A stretch of DNA of 64,000 bases from Erythrobacter sp. (GTDB lineage Bacteria > Pseudomonadota > Alphaproteobacteria > Sphingomonadales > Sphingomonadaceae). The translations under genes and the position numbers were made by a program. This document shows positions 34,289-44,650 of this stretch, piece by piece. The stretch lies in NCBI GenBank assembly GCA_009993605.1, contig JAACTB010000013.1, positions 124,001 to 188,000 of the forward strand. The letters are read 5' to 3'. Every line of letters starts with the position of its first letter. Position 1 is the stretch's first letter. Below the pieces are notes generated by a model. It was not told where the DNA came from. It did not search any database and saw only the letters and a list, made by a program, of their open reading frames with translations.

Positions 34289-34366
34289 TGGGGCGATCGA
34301 CGGGGTTTGAACCCGCGACCTCCGGTACCACAAACCGGCGCTCTAACCAACTGAGCTACGATCGCC
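34289..34366 (-). tRNA. tRNA-His (GTG)
   Basis: The acceptor GCGATCG pairs with CGATCGC, preceded by an encoded G-1 opposite C73, the identity feature of tRNA-His. The anticodon arm is CCGGT-TTGTGGT-ACCGG with anticodon GTG. CCA is encoded at 34291-34289. Confidence 0.95.
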
Positions 34367-34605
34367 ACATACCCTTGGGACCGGACGGAACCGGACCGTG
34401 AACCGGGGCTGATACTGCGCCGCGCGCCCCCGTCAAGGGACCGCACGATCGCCACGCGCCTGTTGCACAGAGCGCTCGGAAAGCAAAGCAAAAAGCGTGT
34501 GATGGACGGTTGCCGCGCAACTATCTTGCAACCGGCTTGCACCGCGTCTGGGACGATTGAGCAACCGGCTTGCCCCGGCGCTTCGATCGCATATGGTCGC
34601 GCGCC

Positions 34606-35241
34606 ATGACGGGCCCCGGTGATTCTAGCTTCCAGACCATCCAACGCCATGACGGGGTGCAGCGCGTACCGACCGACAAGCTCGAACTGTTCCAGCTGCG
34701 CGGTTTCGCTTCGGCCGATCTTTGCGAGCAGTTGATCGCACGCATCGATTCGGACCGGCGCCCCTCCACTCTGGCCGATCCCAATGGCGACGACTATTTC
34801 CGCACCAGCGAGACCTGCGACCTGCCGCCCGAGGACCCCGCGACGATCGCGATGGAGGCCCAGCTGGCCGCGCTAAGCGGCATCGACCCCGCCTATGGCG
34901 AACCGCTCCAGGGCCAGCGCTACGAGGTGGGCCAGGAATTCAAGCCGCATTGCGACTGGTTCAATCCCGAAGGCCAGGATTACCAGAAATACTGTTCGGT
35001 CGCGGGGCAGAGGACCTGGACCTTCATGGTCTATCTGAACGATGTCGAATCGGGAGGCGCTACACGTTTCAAGACGATCGGAAAGAGCTTCCAGCCGGAG
35101 ACGGGCAAGCTCGTCTGCTGGAACAATCGCCGCCCCGATCTGCGGCCCAACCCCAATACGATCCATCACGGCATGAAGGTGCGCAAGGGCGTCAAATACG
35201 TGATCACGAAATGGTATCGCGAGAAGCCCTGGGGCTGGTGA
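34606..35241 (+). CDS. 2OG-Fe(II) oxygenase, prolyl 4-hydroxylase-like
   Basis: This protein of 211 residues starts at the ATG at 34606 (the frame is open 36 bases earlier). The iron ligands of the double-stranded beta-helix fold are H115 and D117 in KPHCDWF and H188 in IHHGMKV; the following Lys/Arg residues (K193, K197) can bind 2-oxoglutarate. RYEVGQEFKPHCD and FMVYLND match the P4Hc pattern. It probably hydroxylates a protein or peptide; the target is unknown. It stands alone before a bidirectional terminator. Confidence 0.85.
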   Translation: MTGPGDSSFQTIQRHDGVQRVPTDKLELFQLRGFASADLCEQLIARIDSDRRPSTLADPNGDDYFRTSETCDLPPEDPATIAMEAQLAALSGIDPAYGEPLQGQRYEVGQEFKPHCDWFNPEGQDYQKYCSVAGQRTWTFMVYLNDVESGGATRFKTIGKSFQPETGKLVCWNNRRPDLRPNPNTIHHGMKVRKGVKYVITKWYREKPWGW

Positions 35242-35250
35242 CAAGAAACG

Positions 35251-35281
35251 AAAAAGGCGGCCCCGCAGGACCGCCCCTTTC
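35251..35281. terminator. terminator between oxygenase gene and rpmE
   Basis: The inverted repeat AAAGGCGG/CCGCCCCTTT (35253-35260 with 35271-35280, one bulge) carries A-rich and T-rich ends on the two sides. It lies between the convergent oxygenase gene and rpmE and fits both. Confidence 0.65.
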
Positions 35282-35305
35282 TGATCTTCGAAAGCAGGCT
35301 TGCGC

Positions 35306-35530
35306 TTACTTCTTGAGAGTGAGCCCGCCGAAGCGCTTGTTGAACGCGGCAACACGGCCACCTTCCTGAAGCTGCTGCTTGCCGCCGGTCCAGGCCGGGT
35401 GGCTGGTCGGGTCGATATCGAGCGTCAGCGTATCGCCTTCCTTGCCCCAGGTGGAGCGAGTCTGGAACTCGGTCCCGTCGGTCATCTTGACGGTGATCAT
35501 GTGGTACTGGGGATGCGCATCGGCCTTCAT
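35306..35530 (-). CDS. rpmE: 50S ribosomal protein L31
   Basis: The protein is 74 residues from the ATG at 35530 with GAAGGAT upstream; the frame extends 23 codons further as a shadow. [12 protein letters not shown] and HPAWTGGKQ are typical L31. It contains no cysteine, so it is a zinc-free (C-minus) form. It is read leftward downstream of the fabZ unit. Confidence 0.94.
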   Translation of the reverse strand: MKADAHPQYHMITVKMTDGTEFQTRSTWGKEGDTLTLDIDPTSHPAWTGGKQQLQEGGRVAAFNKRFGGLTLKK

Positions 35531-35625
35531 GGCAAATATCCTTCGAGCTTCGGAACGGTTCCGACCGGTCCAGCTGTTTATAAGAGAGACGCGCCCCATA
35601 CAGAGGCGCGCCGATTTTGCAAGTA

Positions 35626-36198
35626 TTACTCGGCTGCTTCAGGCCAGCGTTCGAGGCGTCGCTTTTCCATGAGTTCGAGCTTTGCGGCCTGTTCCGACAG
35701 AGGTTCCACTCCGCTGGCACTGCGCAGGGCGTCGGACAGCAACTCCCGATCGTAGCGTCCCTGCGATGCCGGCGCGGTTGGGCTCATCTTGTATTGCGTA
35801 CCGTAGATCTGATCGCGCGCGATCGACTGGAGGTAGCGATCGAGGGTCGCTGCGGCGATCCATTCGGCTTTCGGATGTCCGAGCGCGGCCGCACGGACCG
35901 CGAGCGCATGAGCGAGCAGATAATCTTCCGGCTCCCCGCCATGCTGGAAGACGAACGCTGCTCCATAGTAATCTTCAGCGGAAAAGAGTGCGCCCGCGTC
36001 CAGAAGTTCGCGAGTTCTCTGCCGACGCGCCCCGTCTCTGCGCGAAACTTCCGTCCAATCGATTTCGCCTTCCCGATCGGCTTGATCGGCAGCGAAAATT
36101 TCCGCCATCTCGGGATTGCCATCAGGCGGCGTTGCAGGCTCCTGTGCGGCGAGAGGCGCCGCAGCCAAGAGAAGCGAAACGATCGCCGCCCGGATCAC
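35626..36198 (-). CDS. secreted hypothetical protein, DUF6624-like
   Basis: This 190-residue protein has a signal peptide ([19 protein letters not shown]). The mature part has repeated helices with [43 protein letters not shown] and a QIYGTQYK motif. This pattern resembles the DUF6624 family as I recall it; function is unknown. The start is a GTG that overlaps the fabZ stop (GTGA), so it is translated with fabZ. Its position at the end of the outer-membrane biogenesis run suggests an envelope role, which is inference. Confidence 0.75.
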   Translation of the reverse strand: MIRAAIVSLLLAAAPLAAQEPATPPDGNPEMAEIFAADQADREGEIDWTEVSRRDGARRQRTRELLDAGALFSAEDYYGAAFVFQHGGEPEDYLLAHALAVRAAALGHPKAEWIAAATLDRYLQSIARDQIYGTQYKMSPTAPASQGRYDRELLSDALRSASGVEPLSEQAAKLELMEKRRLERWPEAAE

Positions 36199-36683
36199 TC
36201 CGGCCCATCCGCGATCATGGCCGTGAAATTGACCTCGCAGGTCACTTTGCCGTCCACGCTCGCCTCGCCCGCGAACTTGCAGACGCGCGCGCGCTTCTGG
36301 ACGAATTCGGCCTTGAGGTCGAGCAGCACACCCGGTGTTACCGGGCTGCGGAACTTGGCGTTCTCGATTGCCATGAAATAGACGAGCTTACCCGATCCGG
36401 CGAGGTCGAGGCTTTCCACCGCGAGCACGCCGGCAGCTTGTGCCAGAGCTTCGATCTGCAAAACGCCGGGCATGATCGGCGCGCCGGGGAAATGACCCTG
36501 GAAGAAATCCTCGTTGAAGCTGACCGCCTTGATCGCGTGGATCCGCTCGTCGCGAACGAGGTTCTGGACCCGGTCGACCAGCAGCATGGGGTAGCGATGC
36601 GGCAGCGCCTTCAACACCTGCACGATGTCGAGGCTGGTATTGGGGCTGGTCGCCCCGCCGGTTTCGCCTGCACTGTCGCTCAT
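36195..36683 (-). CDS. fabZ: 3-hydroxyacyl-[acyl-carrier-protein] dehydratase FabZ
   Basis: The protein of 162 residues has the hot-dog fold motifs [12 protein letters not shown] and [20 protein letters not shown], with the catalytic His and Glu. It dehydrates 3-hydroxyacyl-ACP in fatty acid synthesis. In most Gram-negatives it sits between lpxD and lpxA; here both are absent, skp is directly upstream and a secreted protein gene directly downstream. Confidence 0.97.
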   Translation of the reverse strand: MSDSAGETGGATSPNTSLDIVQVLKALPHRYPMLLVDRVQNLVRDERIHAIKAVSFNEDFFQGHFPGAPIMPGVLQIEALAQAAGVLAVESLDLAGSGKLVYFMAIENAKFRSPVTPGVLLDLKAEFVQKRARVCKFAGEASVDGKVTCEVNFTAMIADGPE

Positions 36684-36706
36684 CGCTACCCCCTGCCCGT
36701 CTTCGC

Positions 36707-37393
36707 TTAGCGGCCGGTCGGCTGCTGCTGGGCCGGCTGCGCCTGGCCCTGCTGTTCGGCCTGACGGCGAGCATTGGCGACCATCAGGATCTGGGTGATC
36801 TGCTGGTACATGCTCACCGCCTGCTGGCTCGGCTGCCAGCCCTGCGGGGGGGTGATCTGCACGCTCGGCGCGCGAGTGTTGAGCGCAGCGACGACCTTTT
36901 CGTCGATGAAGGCGGCGGGCTGCGCCGTCACCACCGCATCGCGGTCGAGAATGACCTGCAGATTGTTCTGCTGCTGCACGTCCTGGATGGCGGCACCGTA
37001 CTGACGCAGGATCTGTTCGATCGCGTAGACGCGCGCCGCTTCGACCTGGTTGGTCAACTGGGCGACTTCGGCCTCCAGCGTCTGGATCTGCTGGGCCTGC
37101 GGAGCGTTCTGCGCGGCGCGCTGTTCGGCCTCGTCGAGATTGCCGTCATTGTTCGTGTCGAGCTGCTGCAACAGGGTCTGGGCCTGCTGGTTCTTCTGCT
37201 GAATCTGGGTAGTCTGCGCCTGATAGGTGGTGCCGATCTGCTGATAGGCGGTGCGGAAGGCGTTGGTCGACGCGACCACGCCCGGCGCACCGACGACGCC
37301 GATGGCGCCCGTCACCTGCGCGCTGGCGGGCAGCGCGGTCATGGCGGCGGCGGCGAGGCTGGCGCCTGCGAGAATCTTGGAAATCGTGTTCAT
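36707..37393 (-). CDS. skp: OmpH/Skp family periplasmic chaperone with an EF-hand-like loop
   Basis: The protein is 228 residues from the ATG at 37393, longer than E. coli Skp (about 160). It has a signal peptide (residues 1-26, ending ALPASAQ), a coiled-coil body rich in Gln, and a Q/P-rich tail. Residues 79-90, [12 protein letters not shown], form a canonical 12-residue EF-hand calcium loop (D79, N81, D83, G84, L86, D87, E90) in the middle of the coiled coil. Skp escorts outer-membrane proteins to BamA. Its start shares one base with the bamA stop. Confidence 0.88.
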   Translation of the reverse strand: MNTISKILAGASLAAAAMTALPASAQVTGAIGVVGAPGVVASTNAFRTAYQQIGTTYQAQTTQIQQKNQQAQTLLQQLDTNNDGNLDEAEQRAAQNAPQAQQIQTLEAEVAQLTNQVEAARVYAIEQILRQYGAAIQDVQQQNNLQVILDRDAVVTAQPAAFIDEKVVAALNTRAPSVQITPPQGWQPSQQAVSMYQQITQILMVANARRQAEQQGQAQPAQQQPTGR

Positions 37394-40086
37394 CAGAATT
37401 GCGTCCCTACGTTGAAGGAAAAGAGCTTGGTGTCGTCGCCTTCGACCTTTTTCAGGGCGTAGGCGAGATCGATGCGGAACGGGCCGAAGGGCGAGTTCCA
37501 ATTGACCCCGACACCGACGGAGATGCGCGGGCTTGGCGTGTCGCCGAGGAAGACCTCCTCGAACGCGGCCGACGACTGACCCTGCGCGATGAAGCCATCG
37601 GGGATGGGATCGCCGACGGGAATCGCGACGATCGTATCGTCGTCGGGCGACGTTGTCGGCCCCGGATTGAGGAAAACCGGATTGCCGCTGTCGTCGAGGA
37701 GCGGGAAGAAGCGCTCGCTGCCGAACGGATTTTGGATAAGCACCGGATCCTCGACATTGAATACCGCGCCGACGTCGACGAACACCGATGGGCGCAGGCC
37801 CAGCGACCGCGCACCGCTGCCGAGCGGGATATCGAGTTCCGCCCGCCCGAGATAATAGGCGGTGCCGCCGATCGCGTCGTCCTGGATGCGGTTGCGTTCG
37901 GTCACGGTAACCGGGTTACCGTCCTCGCCCGCAATGATCGGGCGGCGCAGTACGCGAGGGCCGACGCCGCGAATGTCGAAGCCGCGGATCTGCGGCGATC
38001 CGAGGAAGTAGCGGTCGGTCAGGCGGACGTCGTTGGTGCCGTCCCCGTCCTCGTCGCGGAAGCCGCGGATCGCGCCGCCTTCCGCGGTCAGCGAGAAGAC
38101 GAACCCGCTCCCAAGCGGGAAATACTGGCCCGCGCGGCCACGGATGCTGAGATATTCGACCGATCCGCCGAGCCCCGCATATTGCGCGGTCAGCGACAGG
38201 TTGCGACCGCGCGTCGGGCGCAGGCGGCTGTCGGTGGCATCGAGATTGAAGATGAGGCCGAGGATCGAGCTGGTGCGCTGGCCGATCGCCTCGCACAGAT
38301 AGCGCCCCGCACGGAAGGGATCGCATTCCGTCACGCCGTCGCCGTCGAGATCGGAGAAGAACTGGTTCTCGTCGAGCGTGACGTCGTCGTAATTGAGCGT
38401 GTAGCTACCGATCAGCGAGCTGTATTCGGTGAGCGGAACGCCCGCGCGCAGCGAGAAACCGGTGGTCGCCTGCTGGAAGGTCGTGTTCCGGTCGTTCCCG
38501 CTGAAATTGAAGCTGTTGTAATCGCGACGGTAGATGTCGACGCCCGCGGAAATGTTGCGGTCGAACAGATAGGGTTCGGAGAAGCTGGCCTCCGCCGAGC
38601 GGGCATAGCGCGAGTAATTGACGCTCAGCCCCACCGTCTGCCCGCGCCCGCGGAAGTTGCGCTGGCGGATGGAGCCGGCGAGAATGAAGTTCTCGATCGA
38701 AGAGAAGCCCGCCGACAGTTGCAGCTCGCCGGTCGCCTGTTCCTCGACATTGGCTTCGAGGACGATCCGGTCGGGCGCGCTGCCTTCGACCTGATTGATC
38801 TCCATGCCTTCCTGGAAGAAACCCAGCGAATTGATGCGCGCGGCGGACCGGGCGACCTGAAGCGTGCTGAAGGCATCGCCTTCGACAAGTCGGAATTCGC
38901 GGCGCACGACCTTGTCCTGCGTCAGCGTGTTCCCATTCACGTCGATCCGTTCGACATAGACGCGCGGCGCTTCCTGGATGATGAAGTTCACATCCATCGT
39001 GCGCGTTTCGGGATTGCGCGAGATGCGCGGCGACACGTCCGCGAAGGCGTACCCGAACGATCCGGCCAGTTCGGTCAACTGCTCGACCGTGTCCTCGATC
39101 AGCTTGGCGTTGTAGAATTCGCCGGTCTTCATCGGCAGATTGCGGCTCATCGCCTCGCTGTCGAAATCGCGCAGCTGGCTGTCGACCGCGACATCGCCGA
39201 ATTTGTAGCGCTCGCCTTCTTCCACCACATAGGTGATGATGAAGTCGCGCCGGTCGGGCGTCAGCTCGGCGACGGCGGACACGACGCGGAAATCGGCATA
39301 GCCTTCGGTCAGATAGAATTCGCGCAGCTTCGCCTGGTCGAAGGCGAGGCGATCGGGATCGTAGCTGGTGTTGGAGCTGAGGATGGAAAGGAGACGCGCC
39401 TCCTTCGTCACCATCTCGCCCTTCAGGTCGCCATCAGAGAACACCTCGTTGCCGATGATGTTGATCTGGCGGACCTTGGATTTTGGGCCTTCGGTGATCT
39501 CGAACACGACGTCGACGCGGTTCTGCGCCAGTTGCACCATGTTCGGCTCGACCGTCGCGGCGAAGCGGCCCTGGCGCTTGTAGAGCTCGATGATGCGCGC
39601 GACATCGGCGCGGACCTTGCTGCGCGTGAAGATCTGGCGCGGCGCGAGGCGGATTTCGGGGACGATCTTGTCGTCCTTGATCCGCTCGTTTCCTTCCAGG
39701 ATGATGCGGTTGACGACCGGGTTCTCGACGATCTCGATCAGGACCGCGCCATCATCGTAGCTCACGCTCGCATTGGCGAAGAGCTCGGTCGCGTAGAGTT
39801 CCTTCAGAACCTGGTCGCCGACGACCTGATTCCATTCCTGACCCGGCCGCAGCTGGATGTAGGAAAGGATCGTCTGCGGTTCGAGCCGCTGCGCGCCCGA
39901 AACCGCGATCGTGCGCACGATCTGCTGGGCCTGCTGCGTGGCGGGCTGAGCCACCGGCTGGGCGGCAGGCTGCGCGACCGGCTCGGCATCCTGCGCCGCG
40001 GCGATGCCGGGAACGCCTGCCAGCATCGAGCCGGCCAACAGTAAGGCGGGCATCCGCCCGGTCAGTTTCGATCCCTTGGCGGCCAT
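37393..40086 (-). CDS. bamA: outer membrane protein assembly factor BamA
   Basis: The protein is 897 residues from the ATG at 40086, preferred over the longer frame because AGGA lies upstream and a signal peptide (MPALLLAGSMLAGVPGIAAAQ) follows. An unusual Pro-Ala-Gln-rich spacer (repeats of AQPV/AQPA) separates the signal peptide from the five POTRA domains (about 60-400). The Omp85 beta-barrel follows and ends in FNVGTQF, with the terminal aromatic residue typical of outer-membrane proteins. It inserts beta-barrel proteins and is transcribed with rseP and skp. Confidence 0.96.
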   Translation of the reverse strand: MAAKGSKLTGRMPALLLAGSMLAGVPGIAAAQDAEPVAQPAAQPVAQPATQQAQQIVRTIAVSGAQRLEPQTILSYIQLRPGQEWNQVVGDQVLKELYATELFANASVSYDDGAVLIEIVENPVVNRIILEGNERIKDDKIVPEIRLAPRQIFTRSKVRADVARIIELYKRQGRFAATVEPNMVQLAQNRVDVVFEITEGPKSKVRQINIIGNEVFSDGDLKGEMVTKEARLLSILSSNTSYDPDRLAFDQAKLREFYLTEGYADFRVVSAVAELTPDRRDFIITYVVEEGERYKFGDVAVDSQLRDFDSEAMSRNLPMKTGEFYNAKLIEDTVEQLTELAGSFGYAFADVSPRISRNPETRTMDVNFIIQEAPRVYVERIDVNGNTLTQDKVVRREFRLVEGDAFSTLQVARSAARINSLGFFQEGMEINQVEGSAPDRIVLEANVEEQATGELQLSAGFSSIENFILAGSIRQRNFRGRGQTVGLSVNYSRYARSAEASFSEPYLFDRNISAGVDIYRRDYNSFNFSGNDRNTTFQQATTGFSLRAGVPLTEYSSLIGSYTLNYDDVTLDENQFFSDLDGDGVTECDPFRAGRYLCEAIGQRTSSILGLIFNLDATDSRLRPTRGRNLSLTAQYAGLGGSVEYLSIRGRAGQYFPLGSGFVFSLTAEGGAIRGFRDEDGDGTNDVRLTDRYFLGSPQIRGFDIRGVGPRVLRRPIIAGEDGNPVTVTERNRIQDDAIGGTAYYLGRAELDIPLGSGARSLGLRPSVFVDVGAVFNVEDPVLIQNPFGSERFFPLLDDSGNPVFLNPGPTTSPDDDTIVAIPVGDPIPDGFIAQGQSSAAFEEVFLGDTPSPRISVGVGVNWNSPFGPFRIDLAYALKKVEGDDTKLFSFNVGTQF

Positions 40087-40282
40087 CAAATATCCTATCT
40101 TCGACAAGGAAAACCCGTCCCATTCATTCAGTGGACCCGGTACCACTTCGCCTGCCTTGCGAGCGGGCGATCCCGCCGCGCCATGACCAGGTCGGCAATG
40201 TGCGCCGCCCCTTGCCCGATGCACCGGAACCTTTCAAGCGTCGTGGCGGTTCTAGAAGGTCGCTACCGTGTCCCGTCCCCGG

Positions 40283-41419
40283 TCAACTGCCGAATATCGG
40301 CAGGCTGATCAGATCGTTAATCGTGACGAATATCATCAGCATGAGCACGAGGGCCATACCGGTGCGAAACGCCAGTTCCTGACCGCGCGGGCCGACCGGC
40401 TTTCGACGGACCGCTTCGGCCGCGTAGAATGCCAGGTGCCCGCCGTCGAGGGCGGGAATTGGCAGCAGGTTGATGAATGCCAAGTTAAGCGAAATCAGCG
40501 CCGCGAAGTTGACGAAGGCGGTCAGCCCTAGGCTCAGTTGCTCGCCCGAATATTTGGCGATCTTGACCGGCCCGCCCAGCTCGCGGACCGAACGATCGCC
40601 GGTAAAGATCTGGGCGATTCCCGTCACCATCATGTCGACGAGATTGACGCTGTGCTCGACTGCCAGCGGCCCTGCCGCAAGCAGCCCAACCGGCTCCCAC
40701 GCGATCGGCGCGGAATAGATGCCCAGCCGCCCGATGCGCGAGGAATTGCCGAAGCTGTCCTCTTCCACGGTCGAACCGATCGTCAGCGGGATCGCGATCC
40801 GATCACCGTCGCGCTCGACATCGATGGTGACGGCCTTGCCGGGGAACATCATCACGCGGTCGGTAATGTCGGAGAATTGCCGCACCGGCTCGCCATCGAT
40901 CGCGACGACCCGGTCGCCTTCGCGCATCCCCGCCGCCTCGGCGACCGATTCCGGCGCAAAGCTCTGAATGACGTTGGTCTGCTCGGGATCGGCGGCGACC
41001 GGCTGGCCGAAGCTGGCGAAGAAGGCCGCAAAGATCGCGAGCGTTATCAGGATATTGGTCGCCGGACCCGCAAAAACGATGAGCGCGCGTTTCCACAGCG
41101 CCGCATGGTGGAAACTGCCGCGCTTCTCTTCCTCGCTCAGCGCAGCGACCGCCTCGCCATCGGGAATGCTGGCGGGGTTCATGTCGCCCTTGAACTGGAC
41201 GTAGCCGCCGAGCGGCAGAGCCGACAATTTCCACCGCGTCCCACGTTTGTCCGTGAAGCCCGCGATTTCCTTACCGAATCCGACCGAAAACGCCTCAGCC
41301 TGAACGCCGAACCAGCGCCCGACCAGATAATGCCCGAGTTCGTGCAGGGTCACGAGCGGCCCGAGCAGGAGCGGGAAGCCGAGCACGTAATAGACCCACA
41401 GGGGCAGGATAGTGTCCAA
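40283..41419 (-). CDS. rseP: RIP metalloprotease RseP
   Basis: About 378 residues from a TTG at 41419, just before which the dxr gene ends; a longer frame to 41461 would overlap dxr. The active site is LVTLHELGHYLVGRWFG (H26, E27, H30 by this start) with the distal LDGGH motif near the C-terminus. A PDZ domain lies between (SVAEAAGMREGDRVVAIDG). It performs intramembrane cleavage of anti-sigma factors. Neighbours dxr and bamA are the conserved order. Confidence 0.94.
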   Translation of the reverse strand: MDTILPLWVYYVLGFPLLLGPLVTLHELGHYLVGRWFGVQAEAFSVGFGKEIAGFTDKRGTRWKLSALPLGGYVQFKGDMNPASIPDGEAVAALSEEEKRGSFHHAALWKRALIVFAGPATNILITLAIFAAFFASFGQPVAADPEQTNVIQSFAPESVAEAAGMREGDRVVAIDGEPVRQFSDITDRVMMFPGKAVTIDVERDGDRIAIPLTIGSTVEEDSFGNSSRIGRLGIYSAPIAWEPVGLLAAGPLAVEHSVNLVDMMVTGIAQIFTGDRSVRELGGPVKIAKYSGEQLSLGLTAFVNFAALISLNLAFINLLPIPALDGGHLAFYAAEAVRRKPVGPRGQELAFRTGMALVLMLMIFVTINDLISLPIFGS

Positions 41420-41420
41420 G

Positions 41421-42578
41421 TCAGCCAGTCTCCAAGAGATCGGTCGCCCGCGTGCGCGCATCCCGGTCCAGCATCAGCACGTCTTCGAGCGATTGCGGCG
41501 CGGGCGGCAGGTTTCCGCCATCCAGCACCTCGGCCACCAGTGACGAGATCCGGCTGAACTTGATCTGACCGGCGAGGAATGCGGCGACCGCGACCTCGTT
41601 GGCGGCGTTAAGAACCGCCGGAGCCGCCCCGCCCGCCTCCGCCGCCTGGCGCGCAAGACGGGTCGCGGGAAATCGCTCTTCGTCGGGCGCGAAGAAGGAC
41701 AATTCCCCGATCGCTGCGAGGTCCAGCGGTTCGCACGGCGTATCCATCCGCTCCGGCCAGGCGAGGCAGGAGGCGATCGGCACGCGCATGTCGGACGGGC
41801 CGAGCTGCGCCAGAGTCGATCCGTCGCGATATTCCACCATCGAGTGGATCACGCTTTGCGGGTGAACCACGATCCGCAATTTATCGAGCCCGACCGGGAA
41901 CAGGTGATGCGCTTCGATCAGTTCGAGGCCCTTGTTGAACATGGTCGCCGAATCGACGCTGATCTTGGCGCCCATGTCCCAATTCGGATGCGCGACCGCC
42001 TGTTCGGGCGTAACCGAATCGAGATCGTCGACGAGCCGCAGCGGCCCGCCGCTCGCGGTCAGAGTGATCCAGCGGACATCGTCCAAACTGTTGCCTGCAA
42101 GGCATTGGAAGATCGCGTTATGTTCGGAATCGACCGGTAGTAGCCGCGCGCCGTGCCGCTCGACCGCGCGCGTCATCACCTCGCCCGCGCTGACGAGCGC
42201 TTCCTTGTTGGCGAGCGCAACCGTGCCGCCGCGCTCGATCGCGGCCATGACCGGAGCGAGACCCGCGCAGCCGACGATGGCGGCCACCGCGATATCCGCC
42301 GGGCGCGCCGCCGCCTCGCACAGAGCCTGCGCCCCCGCAGCCGCTTCCACATCCGATCCGGCCAGCGCCTCGCGCAGGGCGCCCAGCCGGTGCTCCTCAC
42401 CGATCACGGCAAGCTCCGCACCGAATTCGCGCGCCAGCCGGGCGAGATCGTCGACATTCGAATGCGCCGTCAGCGCGACGATATCCCACGCCTGACGATC
42501 GCGCCGGATCAGATCGAGCGTCGAACCGCCGACCGAGCCGGTCGCACCGAGAATCGTGATCGAACGCCGCTCGCTCAT
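41421..42578 (-). CDS. dxr: 1-deoxy-D-xylulose 5-phosphate reductoisomerase
   Basis: 385 residues from the ATG at 42578. The NADPH-binding start [19 protein letters not shown], the [11 protein letters not shown] segment and the metal-binding [10 protein letters not shown] motif are all present. It is the first committed step of the methylerythritol phosphate route to isoprenoids, which feed UppS and the polyprenyl synthase at the right edge. It overlaps cdsA by 4 bases (ATGA). Confidence 0.97.
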   Translation of the reverse strand: MSERRSITILGATGSVGGSTLDLIRRDRQAWDIVALTAHSNVDDLARLAREFGAELAVIGEEHRLGALREALAGSDVEAAAGAQALCEAAARPADIAVAAIVGCAGLAPVMAAIERGGTVALANKEALVSAGEVMTRAVERHGARLLPVDSEHNAIFQCLAGNSLDDVRWITLTASGGPLRLVDDLDSVTPEQAVAHPNWDMGAKISVDSATMFNKGLELIEAHHLFPVGLDKLRIVVHPQSVIHSMVEYRDGSTLAQLGPSDMRVPIASCLAWPERMDTPCEPLDLAAIGELSFFAPDEERFPATRLARQAAEAGGAAPAVLNAANEVAVAAFLAGQIKFSRISSLVAEVLDGGNLPPAPQSLEDVLMLDRDARTRATDLLETG

Positions 42579-43310
42579 GGGTGGGCGAAGAACCATAACA
42601 GGCCAGCGACGATCGCCACCGGCAGCATCCCGTCGACCCGATCGAACACGCCGCCATGGCCGGGGATCAAATTGGAGCTGTCCTTCATCCCCGCCTTGCG
42701 CTTGAACCAGCTTTCGAGAAAATCGCCCGCCTGGGCGACGATGGCCAAGCCGGCGCCGACCGCGAAGGCGCCCGCGCCCATCGGCGAAAAGGCGCGCTCG
42801 CCGACATTGGAAAAGAAGAAACCGAGCGAGACCAGGCCCGCGGCGACCATCCCGCCGCCGAGCCCGGCCCAGGTCTTGGACGGGCTGATGCGCGGCGCGA
42901 TCTTCGGTCCGCCGATCGATCGCCCGCTGAAATAGGCGCCGGTATCGGTGGCGACAACGATCGCGATCACGCCGAGCACGACCGGGATCGGCAGTTCGAT
43001 CAACATGGCGGAAGCCGCTCCGACATACAGGATCGCGACCGCGCAGCCGAACAGCACCAGAGCCGTCGATGCGGCGCGCCCCGCGCGGCGGATCAGGCGC
43101 ACCGCCTCGAACAGGCAGATCGCGGCGACGAGGATCACGAAGCCGTCGAACCATAGCCCGCCGAGCCAGAGCGCGGTGCCCGCCAGCGCGAGCATCACCA
43201 CGGCGGAAGCCGCGCGTTTGGGCAGATCGCTGGTCCGCACCGACAAGGGCACGGCCATCGCCCGCATGGCGAGGGCCTTCACCCTGTCGCGCTTGCGGTT
43301 TTCCGCGAGC

Positions 43311-43324
<14 letters not shown>
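42575..43324 (-). CDS. cdsA: phosphatidate cytidylyltransferase CdsA
   Basis: This 249-residue membrane protein has the CTP transferase signature near its C-terminus ([20 protein letters not shown], continuing GGVFDRVDG) and [13 protein letters not shown] upstream. It makes CDP-diacylglycerol, the substrate for PgsA and PssA, both also encoded in this window. Its start lies 14 bases inside uppS. Confidence 0.95.
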
Positions 43325-43997
<673 letters not shown>

Positions 43998-44021
43998 GAG
44001 AGGTCGCGCCGGTCGCAGTCG

Positions 44022-44579
44022 TCACTGCGTCAGGATTTCCTGTTCCTTCTTCGCGACCGCATCGTCGACCTCGCCGACATGCTTGTCGGTCATCTTCTGG
44101 ACGTCGTCCTCGCTCCGCTTGCGGTCGTCCTCGGAGATTTCCTTCTTCTTCTCGTCGTCCTTCAGCGCTTCCATCCCGTCGCGGCGCACATTGCGGATGG
44201 CGATCTTGGCCTTTTCGCCATATTCGCCCGCCAGCTTGGCGAGATCCTTGCGCCGTTCCTCAGTCAGGTCGGGCATCGGCAGGCGCAGGGTCTGGCCGTC
44301 GACGATCGGGTTGAGGCCGAGATTGGACTTCGCGATCCCTTTTTCGACCGCCGTCACATTCGCCTTGTCCCACACCTGGACCGACAACATGCGCGGCTCG
44401 GGCGCGTTGACCGTCGCGACCTGCGACAGCGGCATCATCGCGCCATAGACTTCGACCACCACCGGATCGAGCAGGCTGGTGTTCGCGCGGCCCGTGCGCA
44501 GGCCGGAAAGATCGCCCTTCAGGCTCTCGACGGCGCCCTGCATACGGCGGTCGATGTCGGATTTGTCGTATTTGGCCAT
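44022..44579 (-). CDS. frr: ribosome-recycling factor
   Basis: 185 residues from the ATG at 44579 (MAKYDKSDI). The LRTGRANTSLLDP and ERRKDLAKL segments are typical. It disassembles post-termination ribosomes with EF-G. A 15-base tandem repeat separates it from pyrH upstream. Confidence 0.97.
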   Translation of the reverse strand: MAKYDKSDIDRRMQGAVESLKGDLSGLRTGRANTSLLDPVVVEVYGAMMPLSQVATVNAPEPRMLSVQVWDKANVTAVEKGIAKSNLGLNPIVDGQTLRLPMPDLTEERRKDLAKLAGEYGEKAKIAIRNVRRDGMEALKDDEKKKEISEDDRKRSEDDVQKMTDKHVGEVDDAVAKKEQEILTQ

Positions 44580-44606
44580 GATCGGCTTCCTCTGTTCTGT
44601 GACCTG

Positions 44607-44650
44607 GTCCGGTCTGATTGCGTCCGGTCTGATTGGGTCCGGTCTATTTG
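44607..44650. repeat. 15-base tandem repeat, three copies, in the pyrH-frr gap
   Basis: The unit GTCCGGTCTGATTGC begins at 44607 and recurs at 44622 and 44637; the third copy differs (GTCCGGTCTATTTG). The last copy overlaps the pyrH stop codon. It occupies most of the pyrH-frr spacer. It is not long enough to be a mobile element; replication slippage is the simplest origin. Confidence 0.85.

Noticed and set aside
37399..40044. 881-codon open frame on the + strand antisense to bamA
   Set aside because: It lies wholly within bamA, whose protein has clear homology. High G+C and bamA codon bias remove stops from this antisense frame; the translation is Arg/Asp/Ala-rich and has no recognisable domain.
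40226..40251. GGAAC...GTT resembling an EcfG promoter on the + strand upstream of bamA
   Set aside because: The spacing is 18 bases rather than 16-17, and it points away from bamA towards the antisense of rseP, so it has no gene to serve.
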